NCBI RefSeq assembly: GCF_000715075.1
Contig: NC_134095.1
Location: forward strand, 61,748,419-61,812,418
DNA: 64,000 bases
Reading direction: 5' to 3'
DNA from: Nicotiana tabacum
Taxonomy: Eukaryota; Streptophyta; Magnoliopsida; Solanales; Solanaceae
Numbering within the stretch: the first letter of the stretch is position 1; each line of letters begins with the position of its first letter. The notes beneath the pieces were generated by a model. The model saw nothing but the letters and a program-made list of their open reading frames with translations, searched no databases and was not told the DNA's origin. The translations under genes were made by a program, and so were the position numbers. Below are positions 11,211 to 22,439 of the stretch, one piece after another.

Positions 11211-11724
11211 AAGTTTTGGTAGCTGGGACTACCGTGGGACTGCAATGTTACTGCTGTTGCATGCTGTTATCACTGCTTACCGATCTCCTTGTTACACCGT
11301 GTTTAAAAGAAAACAAGAAGCTAGGCTTGACTGTAACTTGTTCTTGTTGCCTTGCTTTCTTGTCGGCTTGTGTTTTATCCGGTGCTTTTCTTCCTTGAAT
11401 TTTGGAATGATACTGGCCCTTTGCTTTTTTGAATACCAGTTTTCATCATTTTGCTCGGTCCGCTAGGGACATGGCTTTCTTCATTAAGCTTTTCGGCGGT
11501 TCCTCTGGTGGGTACGACTCTCTTCATCAGACTGGTTATGCTGGGCAGGATTTAATGTTCACCAGCTGCTTCTTTCAAGACCCGTCTTTTCTTCCCTTTG
11601 ACTTATGCGCTTGAATTTGTGCTGGGACCTCTTGTTGCCACCTTCTGTTTTCCGGTGCCGGGGATTTTTATTGTTTCCTGCTGGGGATTCCTGTTGTAAC
11701 CCTCTGTTTTATTGTCTTCTGACT
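11211..11724. other. Inner element, 3' untranslated spacer
   Basis: No domain is recognised. A 117-residue plus-strand frame (11045-11398) is cysteine- and leucine-rich, starts in the purine tract and is antisense to the element, so I do not call it a gene. Confidence 0.5.
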
Positions 11725-12400
11725 TGATCTCGAAATGTATGCCTCTGTTCTATGGGCGGGCTCCCAACTTCAGCACTTGAAAATTAAAGACTGAAATGTA
11801 TGCCTCTGTTATCTGGGTGGGCTCCCAACTTCAACGCTTGAAATATAAAGACTGAATGTATGCCTCTGTTATTATGGGCGGGCTCCCAACTTCAATGCTT
11901 GAAAGTAAAAACTGAATGTATTCCTCTGTTATTATGGGCGGGCTCCCAACTTCAACACTTGAAAAGTAAAGACTGGAATGTATGCCTCTGTTATCTGGGC
12001 GGGCTCCCAACTTCAACACTTGAAAAGTAAAGACTGGAATGTATGCCTCTGTTATCTGGGCGGGCTCCCAACTTCAACACTTGAAAAGTAAAGACTGAAT
12101 GTATTCCTCTGTTATTATGGGCGGGCTCCCAACTTCAACACTTGAAAAGTAAAGACTGAATGTATGCCTCTGTTATATGGGCGGGCTCCCAACTTCAACA
12201 CTTGAAATGAAAAGACTGAATGTATGCCTTTGTTATTATGGGCGGGCTCCCAACTTCAACACTTGAAAAGTAAAGACTGAATGTATTCCTCTGTTATTAT
12301 GGGCGTGCTCCCAACTTAAAGACTGAATGTATGCCTCTGTTATATGGGCGGGCTCCCAACTTCAACACTTGAAATGAAAAGACTAAAATGTATTCCTCTC
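11725..12400. repeat. Tandem array 1, about 60-bp unit, ~11 copies
   Basis: The unit has TATGCCTCTGTTAT, then GGGCGGGCTCCCAACTTCA, then ACTTGAAAAGTAAAGACTG. Unit length varies from 59 to 61 bp, and one unit near 12300 is internally deleted. It grades into array 2, which shares the GTATTCCTCT...GTTAT start. Confidence 0.9.
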
Positions 12401-13300
12401 GTTATACAGGTGGGCGCCTGGTATGAAATGTAAAGACTGAAATGTATTCCTCTCGTTATGTAGGTGGGCGCCTGACATGAAATGTAAAGACAGAAAAGTA
12501 TTCCACTCGTTATGTAGGTGGGCGCCTGACAAGAAATTTAAAGACTAAAAAGTATTCCTCTCGTTATGTAGGTGGGCGCCTGACATGAAATTTAAAGACT
12601 AAAAAGTATTCCACTCGTTATGTAGGTGGGCGCCTGACATGAAATTTAAAGACTGAAAAGTATTCCACTCGTTATGTAGGTGGGCGCCTGACAAGAAATT
12701 TAAAGACTGAAAAGTATTCCACTCGTTATGTAGGTGGGCGCCTGACATGAAATTTAAAGACTGAAAAGTATTCCACTCGTTATGTAGGTGGGCGCCTGAC
12801 ATGAAATTTAAAGACTGAAAAGTATTCCACTCGTTATGTAGGTGGGCGCCTGACAAGAAATTTAAAGACTGAAAAGTATTCCACTCGTTATGTAGGTGGG
12901 CGCCTGACATGAAATTTAAAGACTGAAAAGTATTCCACTCGTTATGTAGGTGGGCGCCTGACAAGAAATTTAAAGACTGAAAAGTATTCCACTCGTTATG
13001 TAGGTGGGCGCCTGACAAGAAATTTAAAGACTGAAAAGTATTCCACTCGTTATTACTGGTGGGCGCCTAACATGAAATTTAAAGACTGAAATGTATTCCA
13101 CTCGTTATTACAGGTGGGCGCTTAACATGAAATTTAAAGACTGAAATGTATTCCTCTCGTTATGTAGGTGGGTGCCTGACATGAAATTTAAAGACTGAAA
13201 AGTATTCCACTCGTTATGTAGGTGGGCGCCTGACAAGAAATTTAAAGACTGAAAAGTATTCCACTCGTTATGTAGGTGGGCGCCTGACATGAAATTTAAA
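12401..13300. repeat. Tandem array 2, 54-bp unit, ~16 copies
   Basis: The unit has GTATTCCACTCGTTATGTAG, then GTGGGCGCCTGACATGAAAT, then TTAAAGACTGAAAA. The last base of GACATG/GACAAG alternates in a near-regular pattern, which suggests multi-unit duplication. Because 54 is a multiple of 3, the minus strand stays open (12599-13018 and 13108-13290) as an 18-residue repeat containing SGAHLHNEWNTFQS. I do not regard it as a protein gene. Confidence 0.93.
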
Positions 13301-13890
13301 ATAAAATGCCATTCCTTTCTTTAGGTTGGCGAGATTTCAACAATTTTTTTTAAAAATAAAACGCCATTCCTCTTTTCAGGCGGGCTCCTGATTTTAACAA
13401 AAATAAAATGCCATTCCTTTCTTTAGGTTGGCGAGATTTAAACAACTTTTTTTTAAAAAAAAATAAATAAATAAAATAAACGCCATTCCTCTCTTCAGGC
13501 GGTCTCCTGATTTCAACAACAACTTAGGAGGAAATGCATCTCCTATGGGTAAAACTAAATCAAACTTAGGAGGAAATGCCTCTCCTATGGGTAAAATAAA
13601 CTTTAGGAGGAAATGCGTCATGGGTAAAATAAACTTTAGGAGGAAATGCATCTCCTATGGACAAAACTAGACTTAGGAAGTGCGTCTCCTATTGGCAAAA
13701 CTAGACTTAAGAAGTGCGTCTCCTATTGGAAAAGACGTGGAATGTATTCCCTTGTTATACAGGTGGGCGCCTGATGGTAAAGACATGAAATGTATTCCCT
13801 TGTTATACAGGTGGGTGCCTGAAAATATGAAATGAACAAACAAAAAGTATTCCTCTCATTATTCAGGTGGGCGCCTGTCTTCAACAACAA
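13301..13890. repeat. Minor tandem repeats between arrays 2 and 3
   Basis: Three short families are seen: about 105-bp units with CGCCATTCCT and GGCGGGCTCCTGATTT (13301-13520), about 36-50-bp units with CTTAGGAGGAAATGC (13525-13735), and relics of the array 2 unit with ACAGGTGGGCGCCTG (13745-13880). No gene is present. Confidence 0.8.
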
Positions 13891-13911
13891 CTTTGAAAAA
13901 TAAAATCCTAT

Positions 13912-14333
13912 TTGAGGGCAGATGAACCCAACGTATCCCGTTTGAGGGCGGATGAACCCAACATATCCTATTTGAGGGCGGATGAACCCGACATATCCTA
14001 TTTGAGGGCGGATGAACCCGACATATCCTGTTCGAGGGCGGATGAACCCGACATATCCTGTTCGAGGGCGGATGAACCCGACATATCCTGTTCGAGGGCG
14101 GATGAACCCGACATATCCTGTTCGAGGGCGGATGAACCCGACATATCCTGTTCGAGGGCGGATGAACCCGACATATCCTATTCGAGGGCGGATGAACCCG
14201 ACATATCCTGTTCGAGGGCGGATGAACCCGACATATCCTGTTCGAGGGCGGATGAACCCAACATATCCTATTCGAGGGCGGATGAACCCAAAATATCCTA
14301 TTCGAGGGCGGATGAACCCAAAATATCCTTAAG
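13912..14333. repeat. Tandem array 3, 30-bp unit, 14 copies
   Basis: The unit is GAGGGCGGATGAACCCGACA plus TATCCTGTTC, very regular, with a few substitutions near both ends. On the plus strand it stays open as a 10-residue repeat RADEPDISCS, running on to 14493. That strand is antisense to the element, so coding is unlikely. Confidence 0.95.
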
Positions 14334-14848
14334 ACTTGAAAATGTCTTACCTCGAATACTTGCTGGGGATTATTTTGCTTGGGATGAATTTTCCCTTTCT
14401 ACCTTCCCCATTATGGGTTGTCCGACCCTCTTGAAATTTGGTCGAAAAATTCGTCGAAGATGCTTCTACATCCTGATGATCCGCTGGGGATAACTCTGCT
14501 GAAGATAACTCTGCTGAGTAAATATGTTATCTTACTCCTTCCAGAACTACTTCCTTTTGAGTAGGATGTTTCATTCCCCTGCAAACTACTTCCCCTTTTT
14601 ATTTTTTTTTATTTTTTTATTTTTTATTTTTATTATTATTATTTATTATTATTATTATTATTATTAGCTTCTTCCTTTGAAGACTAACTCCCTTGAGACT
14701 CGTTTTGCCTTTCCCCGAAAGGAACCGCTGAGGATACCGATTTTCACCAAACTTGTGTTGGACTCCTCGAAACTGCTAGGGATAACACTGTTGGGGAATT
14801 ATTTACTTACCTGTCGGGGGTAAAATGTTATCAGCTGGGGATAACGCT
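14334..14848. other. Inner element spacer before the solo LTR
   Basis: No gene is seen. It contains a T-rich run at 14585-14670 with an (ATT)n tract, and several copies of GCTGGGGATAA-like sequence (14361, 14483, 14834). Confidence 0.6.
14844..14848. repeat. Target-site duplication ACGCT, left (solo LTR)
   Basis: ACGCT precedes the solo LTR and recurs at 18041-18045 directly after it. Joining the flanks restores one continuous GGGGATAACGCTGTCG-like sequence. Confidence 0.93.
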
Positions 14849-15359
14849 TGTAAGCACGTGATTTTTGCCCTATATGAGAATTACTCCAAAAAAATTCAAA
14901 AAATAAAATAATTTTTCTTGGTGTGCAATTTTTGTGATATTTTGTGTAACTATTTGTATGTTTGTCTATACATGTTTATTTGTTAAATTAATAAAAAAAT
15001 ACAAAAATAGGCATCTTTTGCATTTTTAGCATTTAATGTCCAAATGAACAATTTTATGCTTAATTATTACTTAATTGTGCGTTAATTGTTATTGGAAGTT
15101 AATTTGCGCTTTTATAACTTAATTTAGTTCTTAATAATAATTTAAGTACTTTTATAATTTAGTTTTAGAAAAATAAAAGAAGAAAAGAGAACAAAATTAC
15201 AAAGAAAAATCGGATTGGGCCACTTCTTCAATTTCAAACCACAGGCCCAAATAATTGCCCAACTTTCCCCATGACCCGGTCCGTTTCAAACCGGGTCGAC
15301 CCGGTCCGCTCCATTAACCCAACACCCCATCTTCATTTTTGTCCAACACAAAACAAAAC

Positions 15360-15935
15360 CAAAAAAATAAAAAATAAAAGGTGAATTATCACTATTAATA
15401 GTTTTATTTTTTGTTTTTTTTATATATAAAAAAAATCCGAAAATATTTTATTTTATTTTTTTTATTTTTTATTTTTTTATTTTTTTTAAAAAAACATATA
15501 TAATAATTTCGGGAATGTTTTTTTTTAAAAAAAAAAAAGTAAAAGAATGTAGAAAATTTAAAAAAAAAAAAAGTAAATTTAAAAAAAAAAAAAAATTAAA
15601 AGTAAAAGAAGGTTGGAATTAAAAAATAAATATAAAGGTATCTGAAAATTTAAAAAAATTTAAAGTAATTGAAAGTAGCATTTTTAAAAGAAAAAGAAAA
15701 GATAGTGGTTTGTTTTTTAAAGAAAAGTTAAATAAAGTGAGATTCTCTTTTAAAAAAAATAAAAAGTGGGATTTTAAATAAGATAAAGTAATTAAAGTTG
15801 GAATTTTAAAAATAAAATTAAATAAAGGTGGGATTTCTTTTTCTAAAAAAATAAAAGCAATTTGTAAGTGGGATTTCTTTTAATTAAAAAAATAATAAAA
15901 TAATAAAAAAATAAATCTGAAAATTTCGAAAATTT
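15360..15935. repeat. A/T low-complexity zone in the solo LTR U3
   Basis: Runs of A and T with AAAATAAAA-type blocks and little G or C. No frame is meaningful here. It sits just before the TATA box. Confidence 0.8.
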
Positions 15936-15937
15936 TG

Positions 15938-15947
15938 CTATAAATAG
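15938..15947 (+). promoter_or_regulatory. TATA box of the solo LTR
   Basis: CTATAAATAG is a canonical plant TATA box on the plus strand, followed by a purine-rich leader. Transcription from it would run through U5 into the inner element's internal region, antisense to that element. Confidence 0.65.
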
Positions 15948-17796
15948 AAGAGAAAATTTAGGAAGAAGGGTGGAAAAAAAGAGAGGAAAAACTAGATAGA
16001 GAGAAGAAAAAAAGAGGGGGCGGAGTGAGAAGTATACACCCGATATACATTCTGGATACACTGAATATACAGGGACAGAATTCATTTTGGAGAGTTTTGA
16101 AGTTGAAAAGAATAGTTACTGTTTCATTGCCTCGCTTAAGATCTGAAATAGTCAGAACCTTCCTGCCTTTTACTTCTTCTCTATACTTGGAGTCGTTTAT
16201 AGTGTCCTGGGTTTACTACTATTCCTACTGTTACTGGTCTATTCCTGTGTTGCTGGACTGTCGTTGTTGTGCTACATTGTTACTACTGTTGCTGCTTCTC
16301 AGCTTCATCTTCTCTTGTTTTCCAATACCAGGTACATGTCTTTTAAATTTTAAGTTGGAAAGAGATTCAACATGACTCATCAATGAAGTTTGAATTGAAA
16401 TTCTGTTTTCTATTTGTCCAAGTTCATCAATTTAAATTTCATTTTTGTTTTATGTTAGTTAATTAGTAGTGAATTCAATTTGATAGCTATGAGCTAATTG
16501 TCTTACTTTGAAAGTTCGTATAAAGATTTGTAATAATATTAGCTCATTATCTCATTATTTTAATCATATTAAATTGTCAAAGTAGGGAATATGGCATGAA
16601 TGTTGGTCATTATTTAATTTTGTTGTTAGTTAAGCAAGAAGTGATGTAGAAGTGCCAATAAATTACAGTAGTGATATTTATTGTTAAATAAGGTTAAGAT
16701 GGTGTTGTTGGTATATTTTTATAAGATAATAGATGTGTGTATAAACGTTGGCGAAAGGTGATATGATGTAGCTTGTTACAATGTTAAAATGTTATGAATG
16801 TTTACGATATACAGTTAAGTTGCATGTAAGGTAATTTTATTGAATTAACTTGTATAATAATTCCTTTCTTATAAACTCGATACCTATATACCTTCATAAG
16901 ACAAATTGATCAAATAATTAGGCTTATTAGATTAAAAGCGATTATATGAGAATGAAACGAGATGTATAAGTACCAATTGCAACACTTGATATCAATGGTA
17001 ATTAGAAATAGAATTTGCATTAAGTAAATCATGAAAAAAAAATTTGGAAAATATTTCCTTCCTTTATGAATCATTCATTTTCAGTTTTATATGCAATTTA
17101 TTCTTTGATATATATATATATATATATATATATGTCATATTTGTTTTTTTTAAATAATATTAATCATATTTGTATTCTGTCCTTTGAAATTGAATAGTTG
17201 AAATGAATATAACTTATATTCGGAAAATATAATCAACGGTCAACATTTAATAAATTGTAAATTCTTTTCAAAGAATTTAAGGGCACCTTAAATGGGAATT
17301 TATCATGATTTTCACATAAAAATGTATAGATATAATAAACAATTTGTGGAAAATCCCTAATATCATTACGAATATTTTGCACAATTAGGGATACGTTCGC
17401 GTACCCTGATTATATTTTTAAAAGCAAAAATTCGGATTATGCGTACGCGCAATTTCGAACGAATATTTAATAAAAGGATTTTTCCAAAAGGCGTTAAATC
17501 AATTTCATAAAAACCCGAGATGTACGGTTCATTATTCAAGAAAAACAAATATTCTTGATCCAACACAATTTCGAAAAATGATTGCTTAATAAATATATTA
17601 TAAAAAGTTATTGTGTACACGTACGCGTGACACAAGTCCGCAATTTTTTTTAACACGAATATACGTACGCGTAATTCGATTCAAAGAAGGGTCATCAATA
17701 AGCGGTAGTAAAAACATGTAACATCAATGTATTTAATAAAATCAAGGTAATTAAGCCAATAATAAAAACAGTTAAGCGACCGTGCTAGAACCACGG

Positions 17797-17829
17797 AATC
17801 CGGAAATGCCTAACACCTTCTTCCGGATT
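17797..17829 (+). other. U5 constant-loop hairpin (solo LTR)
   Basis: Nine pairs (AATCCGGAA with TTCCGGATT) flank the loop TGCCTAACACCTT, which is the reverse complement of the loop in the other two families, as expected from its orientation. The loop-closing A and C do not pair. Confidence 0.65.
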
Positions 17830-17939
17830 AACAGAATTCCTTACTCAGGATTTCTGGTTCGCAGAATAATAAACAGAGTCATATTCTCCTCGATTCAGGG
17901 ATTATAATTGGTGACTTGGGACGCCTTAAAATTCCCAGG

Positions 17940-17949
17940 TGGCGACTCT
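17940..17949 (+). other. Second primer-complement core inside U5 (solo LTR)
   Basis: TGGCGACTCT lies 91 nt from the LTR end. It is the same core found at 89-90 nt in the outer and inner LTRs. Confidence 0.6.
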
Positions 17950-18045
17950 AAAACAAATAAACAAATCCCGTTTCGACTGTCCTTCAATTGGAGAAAACTC
18001 CCCACGCGCCCCGCGGGCGCGGCGAAAAGGAGGTGCGACAACGCT

Positions 18046-20373
18046 GTCGTGGATAACACTGCTGGGGGATTCTGATTCCTTTGCTGGGGAACAACTTCCT
18101 CCATTGAAACTTATTATGTTGGGGGCACACTGGTTTAAAGACCACTTCCCTTGAGACTGGTGTTATCTTTACTTTTCCCCAAATGGGTACCTGACTTCCA
18201 GAAAATTTTCTAAATGAAAGGAAAATTTTCTACCCCAGTTTGATAATATCCCTTGCGACATGCATTTTGGCATCTATGCCATTTCCTTTACCTGTTTCAA
18301 ATCAAACAAAATTTGTTAGTTTAAAACATGGTGGTTGGTTGTGATACTCCTACTGGGATGGCTTTTCCCTTTCTCCTTCCTTGCTCTGCGTTCCACAACT
18401 TGTTGGGGATGATATTATTTGTTGGGGATAATCCCTTTCTGCTGGGGATATCCCTCTTCTTTTGTGGCATAGCTCGGAAACTGGCATTTCCCCGACCTTT
18501 TAGTCTAGTATGAATTTCCCAAATCATGCTCACTGCTCTCCTTGCTTTGTTCACGGGCCTTGGCCTTGAGGTTTATAACCTTTGATTTCGGCAAGGGTAT
18601 CCCTCTGGACACTCGTTAATCCTTTGGTTAATTCCCTTTTGCTGGGGATATCTTTATTGATACTGGCCTCGCGCTTGTTTCTTACTGACTTAGACCATTT
18701 GGATATTCTAATCGGATCCGGTCTTGCATAATTAGAAAGCTGATGGCATATTTTGAAGTCAATTCACACTTGTTCTGACCAGACAGACTCTATTGGGGAT
18801 TTTTCTATGAAAGGAAAAAGATAAAAGGGAACAGAATGAAAAGACAAAGAAAAAAAATGACTCTTTAACAAAAGAAACTATAAATAAAAACCTATCAAAT
18901 GCATATACCGACTCTAATGGTCATGGCATGCATATGTGGCCTATCCTCCGCCGTCAATCATCTTTCAAGACCTTCAATTGGCGATTCCCCCTCAGATTCC
19001 CAATCTTATTCGACTTGTAGTGCCCGAAGGGTTTTCACTATCAAGCCTCTCTCATTTTGAGTTTTTCTCTCAGCTTTCATCGCCTTATGGTGCCTGTGAA
19101 GGTTTTCACCGATAAGACTCTCTCATTTGTATCACTTTTCAGCTGAGGATTTGGAGTGTTGCCGGTATGACTCTTTCTGCTGGAGATTAGAGTCCTTTCT
19201 GCTATGGAACAGAATGTTATGTTCGCCGGTAAGACTCTTCATTTGTCTGACTTGGCATCTTTTGAAGACTGATCAGAATGTCTTTCTTTGGACCGTAATG
19301 TGGGTTTTGGGTAGGCTAGAAAGAAAGGGTATTAAAGGCTAAAAAATGCATCGATTTTGGGTTATTAATTACAACCTTCGGAATTAGATTTATTTACAAC
19401 AAACGCAACCTTTGCCCCAGTTTCTTGCTTGGGGATATCTTAATTGATTTTTTTTCATCATTTTTTTTTTCATTTTTCAAAACCATGACCGAGCCGTGAA
19501 GCGCCTACGTATCCTCTTTGAGGAATCAGGTCAAACGTAGTTCCCAATTCCTCTGTTTTTTCCTTTGTTATCATTTTCTTTTCTTTTCTTTTTTTTCTCT
19601 TTTTCGTTTTGTTGTTTTCTTTCTTTCTTTTTTTTTTTCGTTGCTACTGATTCCGAACGAGGGGTATGAAAGAAAAATAAATAAGGCTCAAAAGGGGTAA
19701 CGAAGGATAAAGTATTTAGGTAGCAGAACAAAATGCCTTCGTCATTCCAGTCTTCAAAACATGCCAAGTGCAAACAACACAATTAAACAATAGATTTATA
19801 GTCTCTTCCGATGGTGCTGGGCTTGACAATTATGTTAAACATTTGCTTTTCCTTTGTCATTTCTAAAGCACCGTTGGGCTACACTCTCATTATTATGAAC
19901 GACCCTCATGCCAATTTGGCGAATCTTGCTTTTAACGGTTTTACTCATATTTTACTTGCCCCAGTTCCATATGACTCGAGCTCTGAATAATCTCAACCGT
20001 CCTTATTTCCTTTAAATGGACTGATCACCTTTTCGGGGTTTTATGATTAACTTTTAAGATCAGGCCCAAACTGTGTGTGCATGTCATGTCACTAGAATCG
20101 GTGTTGAATAAAAATGATAAAGGACTGAACAAAAAGATGACTGGAAATAATAAAAGACCGGATTTTGTATTAGACTACCGGTGAAATGGTTTAAATAACA
20201 AAACAAACAAAACAATCAAGAACAAAATCCTAAAACAAACTGGACAAGACAATATCCGACTTATAACCCTAATAATCCGAACAACAAAAATGACAACAAA
20301 ATAAGCCACCACAAGCTTCTCTCTTGCTGACCAAGGAATGAAGCGTCCTCCCACTTTATCAAAAACTGGCATC
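18046..20373 (-). other. Decayed internal region of the inner element
   Basis: I see no recognisable protein domain on either strand. It contains many GCTGGGGATA-like copies (about 18060, 18078, 18400, 18420, 18440, 18641), a module copy at 19501-19543 and a C/T-rich run at 19545-19640. The place corresponds to where pro-pol would be, so pol was deleted or replaced. The frame at 20175-20477 is read-through from the gag end and has only hydrophobic low-complexity residues. Confidence 0.6.
19501..19543 (-). other. CTACGTATC...GTAGTTC module, copy C
   Basis: Outer arms CTACGT and ACGTAG; inner stem TCCTC/GAGGA with a TTT loop. One of the best-paired copies. Confidence 0.65.
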
Positions 20374-21162
20374 TTAGCCACTGAGATTTGCATCAATACT
20401 GCCAAGACTATTGCCAGCTTCAACACCATCAACCTCCGTCGACAAGCTCTCGATAGGGTTCGAGTGCTCCATGTCACTGTTATTGATCACAATCCGCCCT
20501 TCTTGGATCATTTTCTCCACTTCCCTTTTCAAAGTACGACAGCTCTCAATGTTGTGCCCTACAACATTGGAGTGGTATGCGCATCGCGCTGCCGGATCAA
20601 AGTTCCTTGCAAGCGGATCTGGAGTACATGCGGGGAGTGGCTCAATCAAGCCAGCATGCCTTAGCCTTCCAAACAGACTGGCATAAGATACTCCGATAGG
20701 GGTGAGAGTCTTTCCTCGTTTCAATAGCCTCTTCATTCTTGCATGTTGACCGGGCCGGAAACCTAATCCAGGTGGCTTTTGGTAGGCTTGTGTAGGTGGG
20801 CAGGCATTTCGTGGAGCCGGGTACCTGGAAAGTGAAGTATGGCGGGGAAAGAAGTGGTGTTGGGGAGCGGAGAAGCATTGAGGAGTGATGGAGCGACTTG
20901 GGTAGCTAGGAAAGTTGCCATAAGTGGGTTGGGATGGAGAGTATGGGGGATCTTCCATTATGGTGTTGGGTGCTTGGGAATTGACCGAGTTCAAGAGACT
21001 TGGCGGTGGAGGGGGTGGTGCTTTTCCTGTTATCCATGCCTGATACATGTCTGCCACATGCTGTCTCAGCATTTTCACTTCTTCTACCAACCCGTTGTTC
21101 CGTTCGACCAATTGTTGTCGGTCATCAGTACCGACCCACTCGGTTCTGCGGTTCTGAGCCAT
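20374..21162 (-). pseudogene. Gag-like fragment of the inner element
   Basis: Tat/Ogre gag would form the particle that packages element RNA. The 262-residue frame opens with MAQNRRTEWVGTDDRQQL, has a coiled-coil-like stretch (residues about 15-45), a proline- and tyrosine-rich middle with PPPPPPSLLNS and repeated Y-P motifs, and near residue 185 a CAYHSNVVGHNIESCRTLK segment. That segment is a C-x3-H-x4-H-x4-C arrangement, the same type as in the outer gag (CAYHSSMKGHTIDECHSLK). The N-terminal capsid part present in the outer gag is not seen. The first residues may be genuine or may follow a fusion. No pol follows. It may be a remnant or a reduced gag; the uninterrupted frame of 262 codons in a young element is notable. 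Confidence 0.75.
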
Positions 21163-21416
21163 TGTCCTTTGATTTTGCTTTGCAGGGAGGAGTTACCACA
21201 ACCAACCATTTTTCTATATATGGACACATCAAAGGGAAGCCATCACGTTAGTGTTAGGGCATTGGACAGACAATCATATATCAGAGATACAATGCACCTA
21301 AGAAGTTAGACAATTGTGCCCCTCTGAAAATCTCCCACACTCACCTTTATTTATTTATTTATTATTATTATTTTTTTATTTTTTTATTTTAGTGGTGGTC
21401 GAATCTTATGAAGATT

Positions 21417-21460
21417 GCCTACGTATCATGACCCCGCATGAATCAGACCGAGCGTAGTTC
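21417..21460 (-). other. CTACGTATC...GTAGTTC module, copy D
   Basis: Outer arms CTACG/CGTAG; inner stem TCATG/CATGA with loop ACCCCG. The inner stem shares no sequence with copy C or E but pairs as well. Confidence 0.65.
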
Positions 21461-22395
21461 GGACCACTAAAAGATAAACAATACTAAATATTTTTTCATA
21501 TTAGAACAAACTGAGTTTCAAAGGTTTGAAGATGACCTACAAACTCGAAAATTAAACAACCCACATATTCTAATCAAAAGCTTTACAAACTCAAAAAAGG
21601 TCAACTCCCTTTCTCTGTTTGATAAATGCAACCAAACGGTTATTTTTGCAAATGTGGCCCCTTCTAAATTTCACATGAATTTCGAGGCCGGGGAGGATTA
21701 TTTTATGACACTTTACACACTTGTCCATTCTTTTACGAAAATAGCCTTTCGACAATTGAAAGATACTCTAAGGCTATTTCGGCAAGAACGGTTTAAAACG
21801 CGGCCGAAGCTGGCTCAGCTTATTTTGACCAAAACCCAAACGGCATTCACCTGACCGTTGACTCTTTTTTTTTTCTCTTTTCAAATTACAATAAAAACCT
21901 GATGTTGCAAACACGGCCCTTCAGCGCCTCGGGGACGAAGATTTATAGGGCTGTGTGGGTCAACTAGACCAAAATCCTAAACAATGACCCAAAAGGTGGC
22001 TGTTTATGCAAAGTCAGCCTTCCGGCGTCCCTTTCAGGAACATTCGGCAATTTATGACAAAACAGCATCACCTGACTTAATCATGATTCTTTTTATCGTT
22101 TCTCAAATTAGCAAACTCAATATTGCAAACACAGCCTTTCAACGTCTCGGGGACGAAGATTTTTTAAGGTTGTGTGGGTCAACTGGACCAAATCTTAAAA
22201 AATGACCCAAAGGTGGCTGTTTATACAAAGTCAGCCTTCCGGCGTCCCTTTCGGGAACATTCGGCTATGTCTTGCCAAAACAGCGTCACCCGACTTCTTT
22301 ATGACAGAATTAGAATTTTGACATGATTTTTTTTATTATTATTTGTTTGTTTTTGGCTTTTTTAGCAAAAGGTGAGGTTGGACCCGATGAGGGTT

Positions 22396-22439
22396 GCTTA
22401 CGTATCTCACATCCGGTGAGAATCAAACCCGCGTAGTTC
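22396..22439 (-). other. CTACGTATC...GTAGTTC module, copy E
   Basis: Outer arms TACG/CGTA; inner stem TCTCAC/GTGAGA with loop ATCCG. The fixed segments ACGTATC, GAATCA and CGTAGTTC are kept. Confidence 0.65.

Larger units (their letters stand above)
14849..18040 (+). mobile_element. Solo LTR of a Tat/Ogre-related family, opposite orientation
   Basis: It starts TGTAAGCACGTG and ends GGAGGTGCGACA, the reverse complement of the inner LTR pattern, so its sense strand is plus while its host element is minus. It is 3192 bp with perfect ACGCT flanks and no internal region, as left by recombination between two LTRs of one element. The first 500 bp (U3, with the GGGTCGACCC palindrome) and the last 250 bp (U5) clearly match the inner LTR; the middle does not, so it is a different subfamily. 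An A/T-rich low-complexity zone lies at 15360-15935 and a (TA)n tract near 17111-17134. Confidence 0.93.

Noticed and set aside
12599..13290. Repeat proteins (18-residue unit on minus, 10-residue RADEPDISCS unit on plus at 13912-14493)
   Set aside because: The frames stay open only because unit lengths are multiples of three. There is no start context, and one of them is antisense to the element.
12401..14333. CRISPR-like regular repeats
   Set aside because: Units are directly adjacent with no unique spacers, in plant DNA between pol and LTR of a retrotransposon; these are ordinary tandem arrays.
17100..17140. (TA)n tract as a replication origin or matrix site
   Set aside because: A simple dinucleotide run in an AT-rich LTR; nothing supports a function.
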